Assembly (NCBI GenBank): GCA_945897695.1
Contig: CAMDGW010000016.1
Span: 1 to 20,465, forward strand
DNA from: Pseudobacteriovorax antillogorgiicola
Lineage (GTDB): Bacteria; Bdellovibrionota_B; Oligoflexia; Oligoflexales; RGVZ01
Direction: 5' to 3'
Length of the DNA stretch: 20,465 nucleotides
A program made the translations under genes and the position numbers. This document shows, piece by piece, positions 14,113 through 20,465 of this stretch (position 1 is the stretch's first letter; the number at the start of each line of letters is the position of its first letter). The notes beneath the pieces were generated by a model. That model did not search any database. It was not told the DNA's origin and was given only the letters and a program-made list of their open reading frames with translations.

Positions 14113-17031
14113 GTGAATTTTTTTGTTAGATTTAAAGGTCAGGCATGGATTGCTGGTTTGGCTGCATCCATAATCTCCGCTCCGCTATCTGCTGGCGTGG
14201 AACGTCGAGTGTTTACAGATCAAGCGAAGAACCAAACGATTAAGCTTGAGTGGATTACGGATGGCGTTTTGCATTTTGAATTTACGCAAGGTGTCGAACG
14301 AAAGAATAAAGATCCTATCTATCTGTCACCTTTAATTAAACCCCAGAACTTTTCTGGTCCTTCAAAATTCCAAGTAGGTTCTGATACGTTCACCACTTCA
14401 GAAATGACAGTCGTGTATCGTGACGGTTGCTTTACTGCGACCGATCTTGCTGCAAAGAAACAAATCGCACGGGTGTGCGCCGCTGATACGTCCCAAGCAT
14501 GGAAGCGACTTGAACTACAGACGGCTGGTGTGCGCAATGCCTACGGCCTCGGTCAGGTCTTTGGTGCACCAGGAGATATGAGTTCTGACCGCAATGGCAA
14601 GGTGACTGCAACAAAGGGAGCTTTCGGCAATGGAATGCCTTCATATGCTGGTGGTGCTACCGGCGAGGCGCTTTTTCCAGTGGTCATGGCTATGGGCAGC
14701 GGAGAGGACGCCTGGGGTTTTGTCCTTGATAACCTTTACAAGCAAAATTGGGACTTAAGCCATTCAACCTGGCGCGTCAGTATGTTCGGTGATCAGATTC
14801 GTGGATTTATTCTAACTGGTGGCTCACCCAAGACGGTGCGCCAGCGTTTTATGGACCTTGCCGGTCGGGCGCCTGTTCCTCCAAGAAAGATGTTTGGTTT
14901 TTGGATGAGCGAATATGGTTATGACAATTGGGACGAGGTGCGCAGCCGGCTTAATGGACTAAGACACGACGGTTTTCCAGTTGACGGATTTTTCATGGAT
15001 CTCCAATGGTTTGGTAATGTTGCTCCCGGGAGCGATCATACTCGGATGGGATCTTTACAGTTTGATGAAAGAAATTTTCCGGATGCGGCAGAGACCATTC
15101 AGAATTTTAAAAACAAGGATGACGTTGGCCTTGTGACAATTGAAGAATCTTATGTTGGTCGAGCCTTACCGGAGCATGATGATCTTGAGTCCAAAGGATT
15201 TTTGGCTCACGAGTGTGGCCATCCAACTTCAGCATCTTATTTGACAGGAGATGTGACAGGAAATTCCAGCGAATGGTGGGGTCGAGGAGGAATGATCGAC
15301 TGGTCAAATCCCGAAGCAGGCCGATACTGGCACAACACCAAGCGCCAAACACTTGTGCGCATGGGAATCTTCGCGCACTGGTTAGATCTTGGTGAGCCAG
15401 AAATGTTCGATCCTGCCTCCTGTTATCACGGATCTGGTGAGCCAGGATTGGTTCACCATCAAGACATTCATAATATTTTTTCTTTGCAGTGGACTAAAAG
15501 TCTATGGGACGGATTTGCTGAAAACAAAGTGAATCATCGCCCATTTTCAATGCTGAGAAGTGGCAATATCGGTCTTCAGCGCTACGGTGCGGGCATGTGG
15601 TCTGGTGATATTGGAGGTAACCTTCAGTCACTGGCAGCCCACATAGCAAGTCACAATCAAGTGAGCTGGTCAGGTATTGATTACTACAGTTCTGATATTG
15701 GCGGTTTTCATCGTAATCGCGCTGACGGTAAGCCGCTGTCATTTGTCGAAACCCAGGAAAACTTCACACAGTGGTTTGCCAATGCCACTTGGTTTGATGT
15801 TCCGGTCAGAAGTCACGTCATGAATCTGGATAACAATCGGGACACAGCGCCAAACAAGATTGGCCATGTCGAGTCAAACCGCGCCAACTTGTTAACGAGA
15901 TATAGCCTGACCCCATACTACTATTCACTGGCGCATATGGCTGCTGGACAAGGGGTGCCATTGATGGAGCCAATGGCCATGCATTTTCCCATGGATCTTA
16001 CCGTCCGTCAGATGGGAAGTCAGCGAATGCTCGGTCAGTTGATGATTGCTGCAGCGGCCGAAAGTGGCACCTACCAGCGAGATGTCTATTTGCCTCCAGG
16101 ATTGTGGTATGACTTTTTTGAAGGTGATTACACAAAATCGACGGGACAGAATTTGACGGGATACCCGCTCTATCGCGACGGGCTTTTTCGTCTACCAGTG
16201 TTTGCTCAGGCCGGAGCCATTATTCCTCGCTACGCTGGGCACTTGAATCAACACGGACTCGGCAGTGGACGTATTGAAACGGTTGCCAAAAGCATGCTAC
16301 TTGATGTTTTTACTAACGACAAATCTGAATCCTCTCAGTTTGAAATGTCAGAAGATGACGGTTATTCCCGTGAAGTGGACAATGGGGCGGTCCGTGTAAC
16401 CCGTTTTGAGCAAAAGACCGCAGATAGAATCACTAGCATTGCGATTCACGGTGCGGTGGGAAGTTACGAAGGCGCAACCGACGAGCGAGCCTGGACGGTT
16501 CGCGTGTGGTCGCCCGGTTGGCAAGTTTCAGAGGTTGTTGTCTCAGATCAGCGACTAGAGCAATGCCCTACGCGTGTGGCGACGAACAACAAAGCTTGTT
16601 ACAGGACTCCAGGTGGTTTTGGGGTCCTAGTCGAGCTTCCAGAAGCTGACGTACGCCGCAAACAATCGGTCTTGGTTCATTGGTCCCCTGGGGTAGCGCG
16701 TACCGCTTCAATAAATTTTGTTTGTGATGAAGGCCGGGATGCTCCTCGAGGGCATGGCATGTTTGTTTCGGGTGATCATCCGGCGCTTGGATCATGGGAT
16801 ACGAATAAGGCCGTTCCCCTTAGACCCAGTGAACATGCGCGCGGTATTTGGACCCGGGTTGTCAAAGGGCTGGCCCCTGGTTCAACTGTGGCATGGAAGT
16901 GCTTGCGTAAAATCCCGGGAGGGGGTGACTCCAATCTCGAATGGCAGCGAGGGTCAGATAACCATTTTGATATAAGTTCCGATGGTGGATTTTCTGGAAT
17001 GGCTCGTGTCCGTTGGCAGGATTTGCTTTGA
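14113..17031 (+). CDS. Secreted GH31 alpha-glycosidase/transglucosylase with C-terminal CBM20-like starch-binding domain
   Basis: A 972-residue exported enzyme that should cleave or transfer alpha-linked glucosyl or xylosyl units. It starts with GTG; AGGGAGGA lies four bases upstream and no in-frame ATG is near. A signal peptide (about 1-27, ending APLSA) is followed by the GH31 N-terminal beta domain. The barrel starts near 255 with FGFWMSEYGYDNWDEV and DGFFMDLQWFG (291-301). The nucleophile is D425 in HWLDLGEPE and the acid/base D499 in MWSGDIGG. Beta domains follow, and residues 866-972 look like CBM20 (FVSGDHPALGSWDTNKAVPL), with W895 and other Trp residues suited to starch. It is last in the xylFGH operon. 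Substrate could be starch-type oligosaccharides, isomalto-oligosaccharides or xylosylated glucan. Family is firm, specificity is not. Confidence 0.92.
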   Translation: MNFFVRFKGQAWIAGLAASIISAPLSAGVERRVFTDQAKNQTIKLEWITDGVLHFEFTQGVERKNKDPIYLSPLIKPQNFSGPSKFQVGSDTFTTSEMTVVYRDGCFTATDLAAKKQIARVCAADTSQAWKRLELQTAGVRNAYGLGQVFGAPGDMSSDRNGKVTATKGAFGNGMPSYAGGATGEALFPVVMAMGSGEDAWGFVLDNLYKQNWDLSHSTWRVSMFGDQIRGFILTGGSPKTVRQRFMDLAGRAPVPPRKMFGFWMSEYGYDNWDEVRSRLNGLRHDGFPVDGFFMDLQWFGNVAPGSDHTRMGSLQFDERNFPDAAETIQNFKNKDDVGLVTIEESYVGRALPEHDDLESKGFLAHECGHPTSASYLTGDVTGNSSEWWGRGGMIDWSNPEAGRYWHNTKRQTLVRMGIFAHWLDLGEPEMFDPASCYHGSGEPGLVHHQDIHNIFSLQWTKSLWDGFAENKVNHRPFSMLRSGNIGLQRYGAGMWSGDIGGNLQSLAAHIASHNQVSWSGIDYYSSDIGGFHRNRADGKPLSFVETQENFTQWFANATWFDVPVRSHVMNLDNNRDTAPNKIGHVESNRANLLTRYSLTPYYYSLAHMAAGQGVPLMEPMAMHFPMDLTVRQMGSQRMLGQLMIAAAAESGTYQRDVYLPPGLWYDFFEGDYTKSTGQNLTGYPLYRDGLFRLPVFAQAGAIIPRYAGHLNQHGLGSGRIETVAKSMLLDVFTNDKSESSQFEMSEDDGYSREVDNGAVRVTRFEQKTADRITSIAIHGAVGSYEGATDERAWTVRVWSPGWQVSEVVVSDQRLEQCPTRVATNNKACYRTPGGFGVLVELPEADVRRKQSVLVHWSPGVARTASINFVCDEGRDAPRGHGMFVSGDHPALGSWDTNKAVPLRPSEHARGIWTRVVKGLAPGSTVAWKCLRKIPGGGDSNLEWQRGSDNHFDISSDGGFSGMARVRWQDLL

Positions 17032-17054
17032 TGAGCAATAATATGTATCTAAAA

Positions 17055-17083
17055 TTCAATCTGAATTTCAATCTGAATTTCAA
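17055..17083. repeat. Short tandem repeat, 12-base period, after the GH31 gene
   Basis: Two full copies of TTCAATCTGAAT and a partial third (TTCAA) in the 152-base gap after the GH31 stop codon. The unit contains overlapping GAATTTC/GAAATTC-like symmetry, so it could be a regulatory site, or a relic of slippage. Confidence 0.75.
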
Positions 17084-17183
17084 AGAAGTAATCCTATAGA
17101 TCGCTCTTTCCTTAGGTGCTAGCTTCTATTCGAGTGGGGGCTCACAGGCCCTTGGACTTAAACTTTTTATGAAGGAGTATCCA

Positions 17184-17450
17184 ATGCGTATTTTTCTCGC
17201 CTCGATCCTCGCCGTTTTTAGTCTTTCAGCTTTTGCTGCTGAGCCCGAGTGTACCAAAGAGTCAAAAGACAAATGGAAGGATAAAGCTGCATTTGAAAAG
17301 GACCTTGTGGGACAAGGCTATAAAATTAAGAAATTTAAAGTGACCAAGTCCAACTGCTACGAAATCTATGGGCATGATCAAGAAGGCAAGAAAGTAGAGA
17401 TCTACTTTAATCCGGTCACAGGTGAAAAAGTGAAAGAGCATAAAGATTGA
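17184..17450 (+). CDS. Small periplasmic PepSY-type protein
   Basis: An 88-residue secreted protein. I chose the ATG at 17184, because AAGGAG (17172-17177) lies six bases before it and lies inside the coding sequence of the longer in-frame start at 17169. Residues 1-18 are a signal peptide (AFA cleavage). The mature protein follows the short PepSY pattern: a Trp/Phe-containing helix, GQGYKIKKFKV, CYEIYGHDQEGKKVEIYFNPVTG. Two cysteines (C23, C58) could form a disulfide. Such small PepSY proteins are often encoded beside cytochrome b561-type proteins, as here: its stop overlaps the next start by three bases (TTGA). A role as inhibitor or partner of the membrane cytochrome is inferred. Confidence 0.85.
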   Translation: MRIFLASILAVFSLSAFAAEPECTKESKDKWKDKAAFEKDLVGQGYKIKKFKVTKSNCYEIYGHDQEGKKVEIYFNPVTGEKVKEHKD

Positions 17451-17980
17451 TTTCTCAGAAAGCTCCCATTGTTTGGTCTAAACTGACGAGGCTCCTCCAC
17501 TGGGGCCTTGTTATTTGTATTGCTGCGAATTTTATCAACGATGGCAACGGCGAAAAAAATATTCACCGGATTGTTGGCTTTACGGCATCGGCCATAGTTG
17601 GTCTTAGGCTTCTTTATGGCTTCTTCGGAAAAAGATCTCCCTATACGCACCACCTTTTTATCCATTGGCCATTAGGATGGAAGTCACTCACCGCTTTTTT
17701 TAAACATGAAGTCTCGGGTCAGCCTAAGGACTATGAAGGACATAATCCTGCTGCGAGTTGGACCTACCTCGCGATTTGGGGGGCGGTCATAGCTTTGGGG
17801 GTCACTGGTTTTATGATGGGGCTGGATGCTTTTTGGGGTGAAGAGTGGCTCGAAGATCTTCACGAGGTCATTACAAAAATTCTATTAGCTCTGATTGGCA
17901 TTCATTTCCTGGGTCTAGCCAAGGACGCGGTAAAACACCGTCGTAAAACATGGAAGCGAATGATTTCAGGTGGTTACTGA
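17447..17980 (+). CDS. Cytochrome b561-family membrane protein
   Basis: A 177-residue integral membrane protein with four hydrophobic helices and four histidines placed to bind two b-type haems: H18 (LLHWG), H40 (NIHRIVG), H139 (DLHEV) and H153 (GIHFLG). This is the bacterial cytochrome b561/Ni-hydrogenase b-type arrangement; it should move electrons across or within the inner membrane. The start is TTG at 17447; GAAAGAG is eight bases upstream and the first internal Met comes only after the third helix. The start codon overlaps the PepSY gene stop, so the two are translationally coupled. The electron donor and acceptor cannot be seen here. A basic C-terminus (KHRRKTWKR) should face the cytoplasm. 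Confidence 0.88.
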   Translation: MISQKAPIVWSKLTRLLHWGLVICIAANFINDGNGEKNIHRIVGFTASAIVGLRLLYGFFGKRSPYTHHLFIHWPLGWKSLTAFFKHEVSGQPKDYEGHNPAASWTYLAIWGAVIALGVTGFMMGLDAFWGEEWLEDLHEVITKILLALIGIHFLGLAKDAVKHRRKTWKRMISGGY

Positions 17981-18021
17981 CCGTCTTGCTAGGGGGATCG
18001 GGCTTCCTTAACACAGGCATT

Positions 18022-18038
18022 TTAATAAATTTTATTAA
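18022..18038. promoter_or_regulatory. AT-rich perfect palindrome upstream of the lipoprotein gene
   Basis: TTAATAAA (18022-18029) and TTTATTAA (18031-18038) form an eight-base inverted repeat around one T. It opens a very AT-rich stretch (about 18020-18078) that also holds TTGAAA (18052-18057) and TATAAG (18073-18078) with a 15-base spacer, a possible promoter. All-AT symmetry can arise by chance. Confidence 0.3.
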
Positions 18039-18159
18039 TATTATAAAGATATTGAAAAATTTATAAAAACATTATAAGAAGGTCTTGATGGGGATTTCCC
18101 TGTCATTAGACCCGGAGTTGTGTTGTTGCCGAAAACTGCTGCTGTGAATAAGGAAGCTG

Positions 18160-18717
18160 ATGATGAAACCCGCCAAATTGTGCCTGCCTCTGACATTTTA
18201 TTTTGTCACGCTGCTCACCGGATGTGGTGGGGGCGCTGACTTTAAAGGGGATGCATCCCCAAAGCCCGTAGAACAAAAAACTGAAACCGAGATTCGATTT
18301 GGTGTCGATAAAGTCTTCCGCATCGGAGACGACAATTATTCGAACACCTCTTGCAAGGAACAAGTGGCTTCCTACAAACTTTCAGGGACCCGCTACTTTT
18401 TTGAATTTGAGGTTACAGAACCACAGACCCAAGTCGATGTGAGCATCAATAAAGTTTGTGGCGTGGACTATTTGCTGACCAATTCAACCAAGCTGATAAA
18501 AGATAGTCAGATTTTCCAAGTGCAGCCTGTGCTTAAAACAAGTGAAAAGATTCAGTACCAGTCCGTGACCCTTGAACCTGGCAAATATGCGGTGATCGTG
18601 GAATCAGGGATTAACTATACGGAGGTCCAAAAAGGAGACCACGACGACTTCCTGGTCGGTGATATTGCAATCAAAGCCAATAAAAAAATTGGTGGTGGTA
18701 ATGTAAGAACCGAGTGA
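18160..18717 (+). CDS. Lipoprotein of unknown function
   Basis: A 185-residue lipoprotein. The signal sequence ends in a lipobox, LTGC, with the lipid-modified cysteine at residue 22; the residue after it is Gly, which favours the outer membrane. The mature part begins with a short Gly/Lys/Pro-rich linker (about 23-45), then a single beta-rich domain of about 130 residues with two cysteines that may pair (in NTSCKEQ and NKVCGVD). The C-terminal tail is KKIGGGNVRTE. AAGGA (18150-18154) is five bases before this ATG and eight before a second ATG at 18163, so either may be used. The gene stands alone, with a strong terminator 17 bases after the stop. Not similar to any family I can name. Confidence 0.8.
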   Translation: MMKPAKLCLPLTFYFVTLLTGCGGGADFKGDASPKPVEQKTETEIRFGVDKVFRIGDDNYSNTSCKEQVASYKLSGTRYFFEFEVTEPQTQVDVSINKVCGVDYLLTNSTKLIKDSQIFQVQPVLKTSEKIQYQSVTLEPGKYAVIVESGINYTEVQKGDHDDFLVGDIAIKANKKIGGGNVRTE

Positions 18718-18734
18718 CATATAATGATATGAGT

Positions 18735-18778
18735 AAGCCCCAGCATTCCATGAGTGGAACGCTGGGGCTTTTGATTTT
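18735..18778 (+). terminator. Rho-independent terminator of the lipoprotein gene
   Basis: A 16-base stem with one mismatch: AAGCCCCAGC plus TTCCA (18735-18750) pairs with TGGAA plus GCTGGGGCTT (18755-18770), four-base loop TGAG, then a T-rich tail. The 5' AA would extend the reverse-strand stem but gives no strong T-tract on the minus strand. Confidence 0.93.
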
Positions 18779-18895
18779 CTTCATGCTGAGAACGGAATGA
18801 ACAAGTGCGTGGCATACATAGCGAGCGATTAACGAGACGTGAATATCCGTAGGCTATTTGTCGGAGGTTACGAGTTTTTGGACACTCAGGCCAGT

Positions 18896-18934
18896 TAACC
18901 CAGATTTTTTAGCATAAACGAATGAACTGGGTTA
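18896..18934. promoter_or_regulatory. Inverted repeat over the nucleotidyltransferase promoter
   Basis: TAACCCAG (18896-18903) and CTGGGTTA (18927-18934) are perfect inverted repeats 23 bases apart; CCAGTT (18891-18896) and AACTGG (18925-18930) overlap them in the same symmetry. The right arm touches the -10 box TATGAT, so a protein binding here would block transcription. This is suited to autoregulation, as in many toxin-antitoxin operons. Confidence 0.45.
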
Positions 18935-18938
18935 TGAT
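18909..18938 (+). promoter_or_regulatory. Candidate promoter of the nucleotidyltransferase gene
   Basis: TTAGCA (18909-18914) and TATGAT (18933-18938, five of six consensus bases) with an 18-base spacer, 17 bases before the start codon, so the mRNA leader would be very short. Confidence 0.45.
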
Positions 18939-18955
18939 CCTAAAAGGAGAAGAAA

Positions 18956-19474
18956 ATGTCCCTTAGGATTGCCATGCTGCTTGCTCACGACGCACTCAAC
19001 GCGGCCACGGCTCCCCACGCCATTATCGGGGGAATGGCCCTTTCTGTGCTTGGCTATCCAAGGGCCACAAATGATGTAGATTTTTTGGTTCATTCTGATT
19101 TCCGCGACGCAGCGGAGAAACAAATGCGTTCTCGCGGATTTCAGCTAGAATTTTCGTCAGATGAAGTTGCTCAATGGAATGGGGAATCACCCATTGATTT
19201 TCTTTACGCGAACCGCGAAGCATCGAGGGATATGCTTAAAAGAGCTGTTCAAAATTCGCGGCCAGAAATATTACTCGGCATTCCGGTACTGGATGCGTCA
19301 GACATTATCGGGCTAAAAATCCAGGCATACATTAATAATCCCAGAAGGCTACTTCAAGATCTTGCCGACATTCAGAAGCTTATTGAGACAAACCAAATTG
19401 ACTGGCAAAGGGTTCAGGCTTATGCCGAAGCATTCAACGAATGGGAGCGCATCAAAGCGCTCCGCGCCAATTAA
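18956..19474 (+). CDS. Nucleotidyltransferase-fold protein (AbiEii/DUF6036-like)
   Basis: A 172-residue protein with the nucleotidyltransferase core: IIGGMALSVLGYPRATNDVDFLV holds the Gly pair (25-26) and the metal-binding D40 and D42, and the third acid is D81 in PIDFLYA. LGIPVLDASDIIGLKIQAY and RLLQDLADIQKLI follow the pattern of stand-alone nucleotidyltransferases related to AbiEii toxins and DUF6036. Such proteins modify RNA or protein by adding nucleotides, or have lost activity; here the catalytic residues look intact. AAAGGAGA (18943-18950) precedes the ATG. The end overlaps a small ORF by 53 bases, suggesting a two-gene unit. A toxin role is an inference, since a housekeeping or orphan function is possible. 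Confidence 0.8.
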   Translation: MSLRIAMLLAHDALNAATAPHAIIGGMALSVLGYPRATNDVDFLVHSDFRDAAEKQMRSRGFQLEFSSDEVAQWNGESPIDFLYANREASRDMLKRAVQNSRPEILLGIPVLDASDIIGLKIQAYINNPRRLLQDLADIQKLIETNQIDWQRVQAYAEAFNEWERIKALRAN

Positions 19475-19613
19475 AAAAACGCGAGAATCGGATCTCTACG
19501 TGAACGGCAAACTCGATACGGAAGCATATTTTCGATTTTTGGATGAGTACTGGGCAATGATCCCGGACAAAAAAAAGCACGAACCCATCATCATTAAAAA
19601 TCGGAAACTATAA
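19422..19613 (+). CDS. Small basic protein overlapping the nucleotidyltransferase gene, function unknown
   Basis: A 63-residue ORF in a different frame from the nucleotidyltransferase gene. I chose the ATG at 19422, with AAAGGG (19407-19412) nine bases upstream; a start at 19362 would give 83 residues. The first 22 residues are forced by the overlap and rich in Lys, Ser and Arg. The part free of overlap (about residues 19-63) has a sensible composition: an aromatic helix-like segment around TEAYFRFLDEYWAMI and a basic end (KNRKL). That free part is what suggests a real gene. It could be a partner or antitoxin of the nucleotidyltransferase. No family recognised. Confidence 0.5.
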   Translation: MPKHSTNGSASKRSAPIKKTRESDLYVNGKLDTEAYFRFLDEYWAMIPDKKKHEPIIIKNRKL

Positions 19614-19994
19614 TTCGGCAGGAGCTATGAGATTCGCAAAGATGTTAGATTTGCTAGCAGCTGTCATTGCGTCTTATGGCGTTCCGTCCAAAAAATCATG
19701 CTGCGATGCGGTAATCGACAACTAATCCGTCCATCATACGTTTGCGCCGAATTTTCGATCGATTAAAATCAATATTGCCGTGTTTTTGCAGTGAGAATCC
19801 TGCTCAGCCGGGTTCTACTGATCAGGAAAAATTAGCTGCCTGGTCACAGGCAGCAGATTCAATCTCTTCATCAACCTGCGTGGATCTTATTCCCTTCAGA
19901 TCCCATCATAAAAAGCGGTCCATGTTTCTAGAATTAGGTGTTAGGTTTTGGCAACCATCATCGCTCCCTCCTCCGGAATGTATCTGTCTTCTCA
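19614..19994. other. Gene-poor stretch between two transcription units
   Basis: No convincing gene in 381 bases. A 32-residue ORF (19627-19725, + strand) has AGGAG only two bases before its ATG, too close to work well. An open frame from a TTG at 19742 has no ribosome binding site and runs into the next gene on the other strand. The stretch does contain the minus-strand terminator described separately. It could be eroded coding sequence. Confidence 0.5.
19827..19854 (-). terminator. Rho-independent terminator of the SRPBCC gene
   Basis: Read on the minus strand, GCTGCCTG, loop TGAC and CAGGCAGC form a perfect eight-base stem (19854 down to 19835), followed by TAATTTTT (complement of 19827-19834). 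It lies about 140 bases past the stop of the minus-strand gene. On the plus strand no T-tract follows. Confidence 0.75.
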
Positions 19995-20438
19995 TCAGCT
20001 CTTGGCAAAAAGCTTTTCTAGAACCTTTTTACGGTATCCAAAGATGGTTTTGACGTCGTTTTTAACCATCGGAAGTGCGACGTCCCCGAATGGCCAGAAG
20101 TGCATTTTATAGATGACGCGATCCGTCATGAGCGTGCCAGATCCCAGGGTTTCAAACGAGTGGGTGTGGTGCCAGATCTTGTAGGGACCTTTGAGCTGCG
20201 TGTCGACGAACTTTCGCGGGGGATCCCAGTCTTCAATCCTTGTTCTCCAGGAGACTGGCATCCCTTTAATTTTTAATTTGTAGTCGATCAGGAGTCCAGA
20301 TTTCATCTCGTTGGAAGACTTTTTTGTGAGACGGAAATTGAGCCAAGGTGGCGTGATTCGTTCAAGATTTTCAGCGGCTGAGAAAAAAGGAAAATTCTGC
20401 TCCGGAGATCCCGAAATCCATTGCCGCGCAGTAAACAC
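19995..20438 (-). CDS. SRPBCC (START/polyketide-cyclase-like) fold protein
   Basis: A 147-residue protein of the SRPBCC ligand-binding superfamily, which bind hydrophobic molecules in a deep pocket. The pattern of this branch is clear: GSPEQNFPFFSAAENLERIT, then PPWLNF, LLIDYKLKIKGMPVSWRT, FVDTQLKGPYKIWHHTH, MTDRVIYKM and IFGYRKKVLEKLF. The start given is a GTG at 20438 with AGAGG seven bases upstream, and it begins just before the first beta strand as family members do. The frame stays open to the window edge (nine more codons), so a longer or fused protein cannot be excluded. Ligand and role are unknown; some relatives are fused to, or encoded beside, nucleoside-diphosphate-sugar epimerase-type proteins. 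Confidence 0.8.
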   Translation of the reverse strand: MFTARQWISGSPEQNFPFFSAAENLERITPPWLNFRLTKKSSNEMKSGLLIDYKLKIKGMPVSWRTRIEDWDPPRKFVDTQLKGPYKIWHHTHSFETLGSGTLMTDRVIYKMHFWPFGDVALPMVKNDVKTIFGYRKKVLEKLFAKS

Positions 20439-20465
20439 GCGAGCACCTCTCGGAAGTTTGGGGTC

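Noticed and set aside
17169..17183. Earlier ATG for the PepSY gene
   Set aside because: The ribosome binding site AAGGAG lies inside this extension, which also spoils the signal peptide N-terminus.
19742..20053. 103-codon plus-strand frame
   Set aside because: TTG start without a ribosome binding site, contains the minus-strand terminator and overlaps the end of the SRPBCC gene.

Overview
The window comes from a Gram-negative bacterium of intermediate GC content: there are outer-membrane-type signal sequences, a lipoprotein with a lipobox, DUF374-type envelope lipid acylation and a periplasmic binding-protein importer. The mix is a heterodimeric E1 pyruvate dehydrogenase with a short single-lipoyl E2, a complete xylFGH set joined to a secreted GH31 enzyme, and many small exported proteins. 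It would fit a deltaproteobacterial/Bdellovibrionota-like genome, but that placement is an impression from gene content, not a demonstrated taxonomy. Coding density is high. I see no rRNA, tRNA, CRISPR array, insertion sequence or phage module.

Layout. 1-1540 (+): the C-terminal 60% of FabF, joined by a TAATG stop/start to an exported, probably beta-rich protein of unknown function. 1634-5078 (+): a promoter candidate and the pyruvate dehydrogenase genes pdhA, pdhB and pdhC; E3 is not in the cluster. 5118-7652 (-): a convergent operon reading a short membrane-anchored protein like the C-terminal domain of CcmI, then the Sua5-type threonylcarbamoyl-AMP synthase, then a TerC/Alx-family membrane protein. 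7863-8180 (+): a small secreted protein with an Ala/Pro tail and a strong terminator. 8270-10189 (+): a tRNA-dihydrouridine synthase and a DUF374 lysophospholipid-acyltransferase-like protein.

10303-17031 (+) is the most coherent block: a good sigma-70-type promoter preceded by two related palindromes, then xylF, xylG and xylH in tight order, then a 972-residue secreted GH31 glycosidase/transglucosylase ending in a CBM20-like starch-binding domain. The arrangement suggests that an alpha-glucan or related polymer is cut outside the inner membrane and the released sugar is taken up by the XylFGH importer. Seeing a starch-binding GH31 with a xylose-type importer leaves the real substrate open.

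17184-17980 (+): a periplasmic PepSY-type protein overlapping a four-histidine cytochrome b561-type membrane protein, a likely electron-transfer pair. 18160-18778 (+): a lipoprotein with a strong terminator. 18956-19613 (+): a nucleotidyltransferase-fold protein whose end overlaps a small basic ORF, with an inverted repeat over the promoter, reminiscent of a toxin/antitoxin-like two-gene unit. 19614-19994 is gene-poor and holds a minus-strand terminator. 19995 to the right edge (-) is an SRPBCC-fold protein whose start may lie outside the window.

I found no unmistakable new system. The best candidates for a second look are the XylFGH/GH31-CBM20 locus, the stand-alone CcmI-like domain in the sua5 operon, and the nucleotidyltransferase/small-protein pair.
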